From Halanaerobiaceae bacterium ANBcell28 (GTDB lineage: Bacteria; Bacillota; Halanaerobiia; Halanaerobiales; DTU029), in NCBI GenBank assembly GCA_037623315.1, contig JBBJJH010000004.1, positions 91,303 through 155,302 of the forward strand: a stretch of DNA of 64,000 nucleotides. The letters run 5' to 3'. Every line of letters starts with the position of its first letter. Position 1 is the stretch's first letter. The notes beneath the pieces were generated by a model. That model saw nothing but the letters and a program-made list of their open reading frames with translations, searched no databases and was not told the DNA's origin. A program made the position numbers and the translations under genes. Shown here in pieces: positions 62,094-64,000 of the stretch.

Positions 62094-62399
62094 TTATTTT
62101 TCTAATCAACTATTACGGAAGTCGTCAGCGTAGTTTTTGCTGACGTTGATTGATTAAATATGAAAGAGCTTTATTTAAAAATAAAGCTATAAAGTATAAT
62201 AAAGAACGTATTTTACAGTAGAATAATAAGCTACCAATAAATAACTGAATAATGAGTTAATCCCGAGGGCATCTTCTATATATAGAGGTGCCTCTTTTTT
62301 TTGATTATAATAAATTTATTTCGTTTTCTTATTCAATTCAATATAGAGTTATAGAAAAAGATTTTTATAGAATAATTTGTATTGAAAAATAGGAGTGTG
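62094..62399. other. 306-base intergenic region between recN and spoIVB
   Basis: Contains a two-part hairpin: CGTCAGC (62123-62129) with GCTGACG (62139-62145), and outside it AATCAAC (62104-62110) with GTTGATT (62145-62151). A true terminator follows at 62265-62302. No clear sporulation-sigma promoter for spoIVB could be called by eye. Confidence 0.55.
62265..62302 (+). terminator. Terminator before spoIVB
   Basis: GAGGGCATCT (62265-62274) pairs with AGAGGTGCCTC (62284-62294) with one bulged G, followed by eight T. Confidence 0.85.
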
Positions 62400-63698
62400 A
62401 TGTTTTTGAAAAAAAAGATCGGGATTGGTCTTTTATTATGCTTATTTATTATTTTTTCTTCATATCTTTTTATAATTAATATTTTACCAACCTCATTTTC
62501 AATGATTCTAGGTAATGAATCTATATTAGAAGTGTACTTTCCTTTTAATTTATATGCTACAAGAAACGACCCGTCTAATATTGCAATTAATGGGGAATTG
62601 TTAAACGCAGACTTAAGGCTATCATCTGGTCAGGTAAAACTAGAAGCTACAAATGTTGGAAGCTCTTCATTGAAATTTACTATTTTTGGAATACCTATCA
62701 AGACCATAACAGTAAATGTATTGCCTGAAATCGAAGTATATCCAGGTGGACAGGCTATTGGTGTATTGTTAAGAAGTAAAGGTGTAATGGTTGTAGGTGA
62801 GTCATATGTTGAAGATATTAATGGCCATCGCTATTATCCATCTCAAGAAGCAGGTATTAGGGTAGGAGATAAGATATTAGAAATTAATGGACAGCAAGTT
62901 GATGATAAAATGGAATTAGCTAAAAGAATACAAAAAGTCTCTAATTCAGGTAATCCATTAGATTTATTAGTTAAGAAAAAAAATGGAACTATAGATGAGA
63001 TTACTGTACAAGCAATAAAAAACAAGAACGGTATATATATGATTGGTCTTTATGTTGATGATGGTGTTGCTGGAGTAGGAACTTTAACCTTTGTTGATCC
63101 TATAAATATGGAATATGGAGCACTTGGTCATGAGATTATAGAAACAAATAGTCAAACCAGGATAGAAGTTAGAGAAGGTAAAATAATAAAAGCACATATT
63201 TCTGGAATCAATACTGGACAAAGAGGAATACCAGGTGAGAAATTAGGTACTTTTTTTCAAAGTGAAAATATAATCGGAAATATTAAGAAAAACAATCAAT
63301 TTGGAATATATGGCGAATTATTAGAACTTCCTAGAAACTCGTTTTTTGAAGAAGCCATCCCTATTGCCACAATTAGTGAAGTAGAAAGAGGACCTGCAAA
63401 GATTTATACAGTTGTAAAAGGTGGACAGATAGAGGAATTTGATATCAATATAGATCGGGTTTATCCACAATCTGGCCCCAGTGAAAAAGGTATGATAATA
63501 AATATTGTAGATCCAAAATTAAAAAAGACTACTGGAGGCATAATTCAAGGGATGAGTGGAAGTCCTATTGTGCAAAATAATAAACTTGTAGGAGCAGTTA
63601 CACATGTGTTTGTTAATGATCCTGCTAGAGGTTATGGTATATTTGCAGAATGGATGATACAAGAAACTGAATTTTTTAATAACATCGGGCTTAAATAA
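62400..63698 (+). CDS. spoIVB: SpoIVB signalling protease (S55)
   Basis: About 432 aa from ATG at 62400 (AGGAG upstream; GTG 62397 and TTG 62406 also in frame). N-terminal transmembrane helix (~5-27), a PDZ domain (~115-205, with AGIRVGDKILEINGQQ), and a trypsin-like S55 domain with the catalytic His in YGALGHEI (~240) and the catalytic Ser in GMSGSPIVQ (~385-393). Secreted by the forespore to trigger pro-sigma-K processing. It precedes spo0A, as in bacilli and clostridia. Confidence 0.95.
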   Translation: MFLKKKIGIGLLLCLFIIFSSYLFIINILPTSFSMILGNESILEVYFPFNLYATRNDPSNIAINGELLNADLRLSSGQVKLEATNVGSSSLKFTIFGIPIKTITVNVLPEIEVYPGGQAIGVLLRSKGVMVVGESYVEDINGHRYYPSQEAGIRVGDKILEINGQQVDDKMELAKRIQKVSNSGNPLDLLVKKKNGTIDEITVQAIKNKNGIYMIGLYVDDGVAGVGTLTFVDPINMEYGALGHEIIETNSQTRIEVREGKIIKAHISGINTGQRGIPGEKLGTFFQSENIIGNIKKNNQFGIYGELLELPRNSFFEEAIPIATISEVERGPAKIYTVVKGGQIEEFDINIDRVYPQSGPSEKGMIINIVDPKLKKTTGGIIQGMSGSPIVQNNKLVGAVTHVFVNDPARGYGIFAEWMIQETEFFNNIGLK

Positions 63699-63714
63699 CC
63701 CGATGTTATTTTAT
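63679..63714 (+). terminator. Terminator overlapping the spoIVB stop
   Basis: AACATCGGG (63681-63689) and CCCGATGTT (63699-63707) form a perfect 9-bp stem, extended by AT pairs, then TATTTTA. The stop codon lies in the loop. Confidence 0.9.
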
Positions 63715-63877
63715 GGTTAAAATTGGCTAGAAAAAAGCTTTTTGGATATTTTATTAGAAAAAGTAAGAAAAAATCAATGGAAGAAGAAGGGGTTTTGTGA
63801 TATATGTAGAAGTAAATATATACTAGACATAATATGTAATAAAACAAAAAATATTATTAGGGGGAGTTTGATTCTTT

Positions 63878-64000
63878 ATGGAAGGAAATGTTAAGATTTT
63901 ATTGGTTGATGATAATAGGGAGTTTTGTCAGTTATTAAAGGAGTATTTAAACGATCATGAAGGTTTTGAAGTAATAGGAGTTGCTCATAATGGAGTAGAT
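63878..64000 (+). CDS. spo0A: Sporulation master regulator Spo0A (3' end outside window)
   Basis: First 41 residues only. They begin MEGNVKILLVDDNREFCQLL, the Spo0A receiver N-terminus with the acidic Asp pair, and continue with LKEYLNDHEGFEVIGVAHNG. The effector domain is beyond the edge. GGGGGAG at ~63860-63866 precedes the ATG. Its place directly after spoIVB is the conserved one. When phosphorylated it switches on sporulation and opposes AbrB-type regulators. Confidence 0.95.
   Translation, partial: MEGNVKILLVDDNREFCQLLKEYLNDHEGFEVIGVAHNGVD

Overview
The window reads as the chromosome of a low-GC, endospore-forming but apparently diderm Firmicute, most like the Halanaerobiales. It carries spoIIIAA-AH, spoIVB and the start of spo0A next to a type IV pilus set (pilM, N, O, a PilP-like protein and a secretin). 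A secretin implies an outer membrane. A dockerin-bearing GH74 xyloglucanase points to a plant-polysaccharide degrader such as Halocella. The genus is an inference from gene content, not a measured identity. Almost everything is on the + strand; only three small genes (57, 159 and 122 aa) are on the minus strand. No tRNA, rRNA, CRISPR array or intact transposase was seen.

Layout. 1-5.9 kb: pilus/secretin operon. 6.3-10.7 kb: shikimate genes aroC-aroK-aroB-aroQ plus an M24 peptidase. 10.7-12.8 kb: efp and a flavoprotein. 13-18.4 kb: spoIIIA operon with a 57-aa membrane gene facing it. 18.6-22.1 kb: accB-accC-Asp23-amaP-DUF2273-nusB. 22.1-51.2 kb: accessory segment with an AbrB-type regulator, an aromatic 2-oxoacid cluster (symporter, paaK, iorA, iorB, ACT), two multi-domain FMN-binding exported proteins, a VWA/beta-propeller surface protein, a 2397-aa RHS polymorphic toxin with WD40 and unknown genes behind it, an LRR lipoprotein, GH74-dockerin and DUF805. 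51.4-64 kb: folD-xseA-xseB-ispA-OLE RNA-oapA-dxs-tlyA-nadK-argR-recN-spoIVB-spo0A.

In many Clostridia the aro/efp/spoIIIA/acc/nusB block runs directly into folD-xseAB-ispA-dxs-tlyA-nadK-argR-recN-spoIVB-spo0A. Here about 29 kb of surface, toxin and catabolic genes sits between nusB and folD, so the middle of the window looks like an insertion into a conserved locus.

The strongest special system is the OLE (ornate, large, extremophilic) RNA at 55079-55651, closed by a 13-bp terminal stem and followed directly by its membrane partner oapA, between the isoprenoid genes ispA and dxs. The second is the RHS toxin locus, which keeps a displaced copy of its own core sequence 3.4 kb downstream, a footprint of toxin-tip replacement. 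A 575-bp direct repeat, identical by eye, inside one FMN-binding gene, and two genes that appear to start on AUU, are further oddities.
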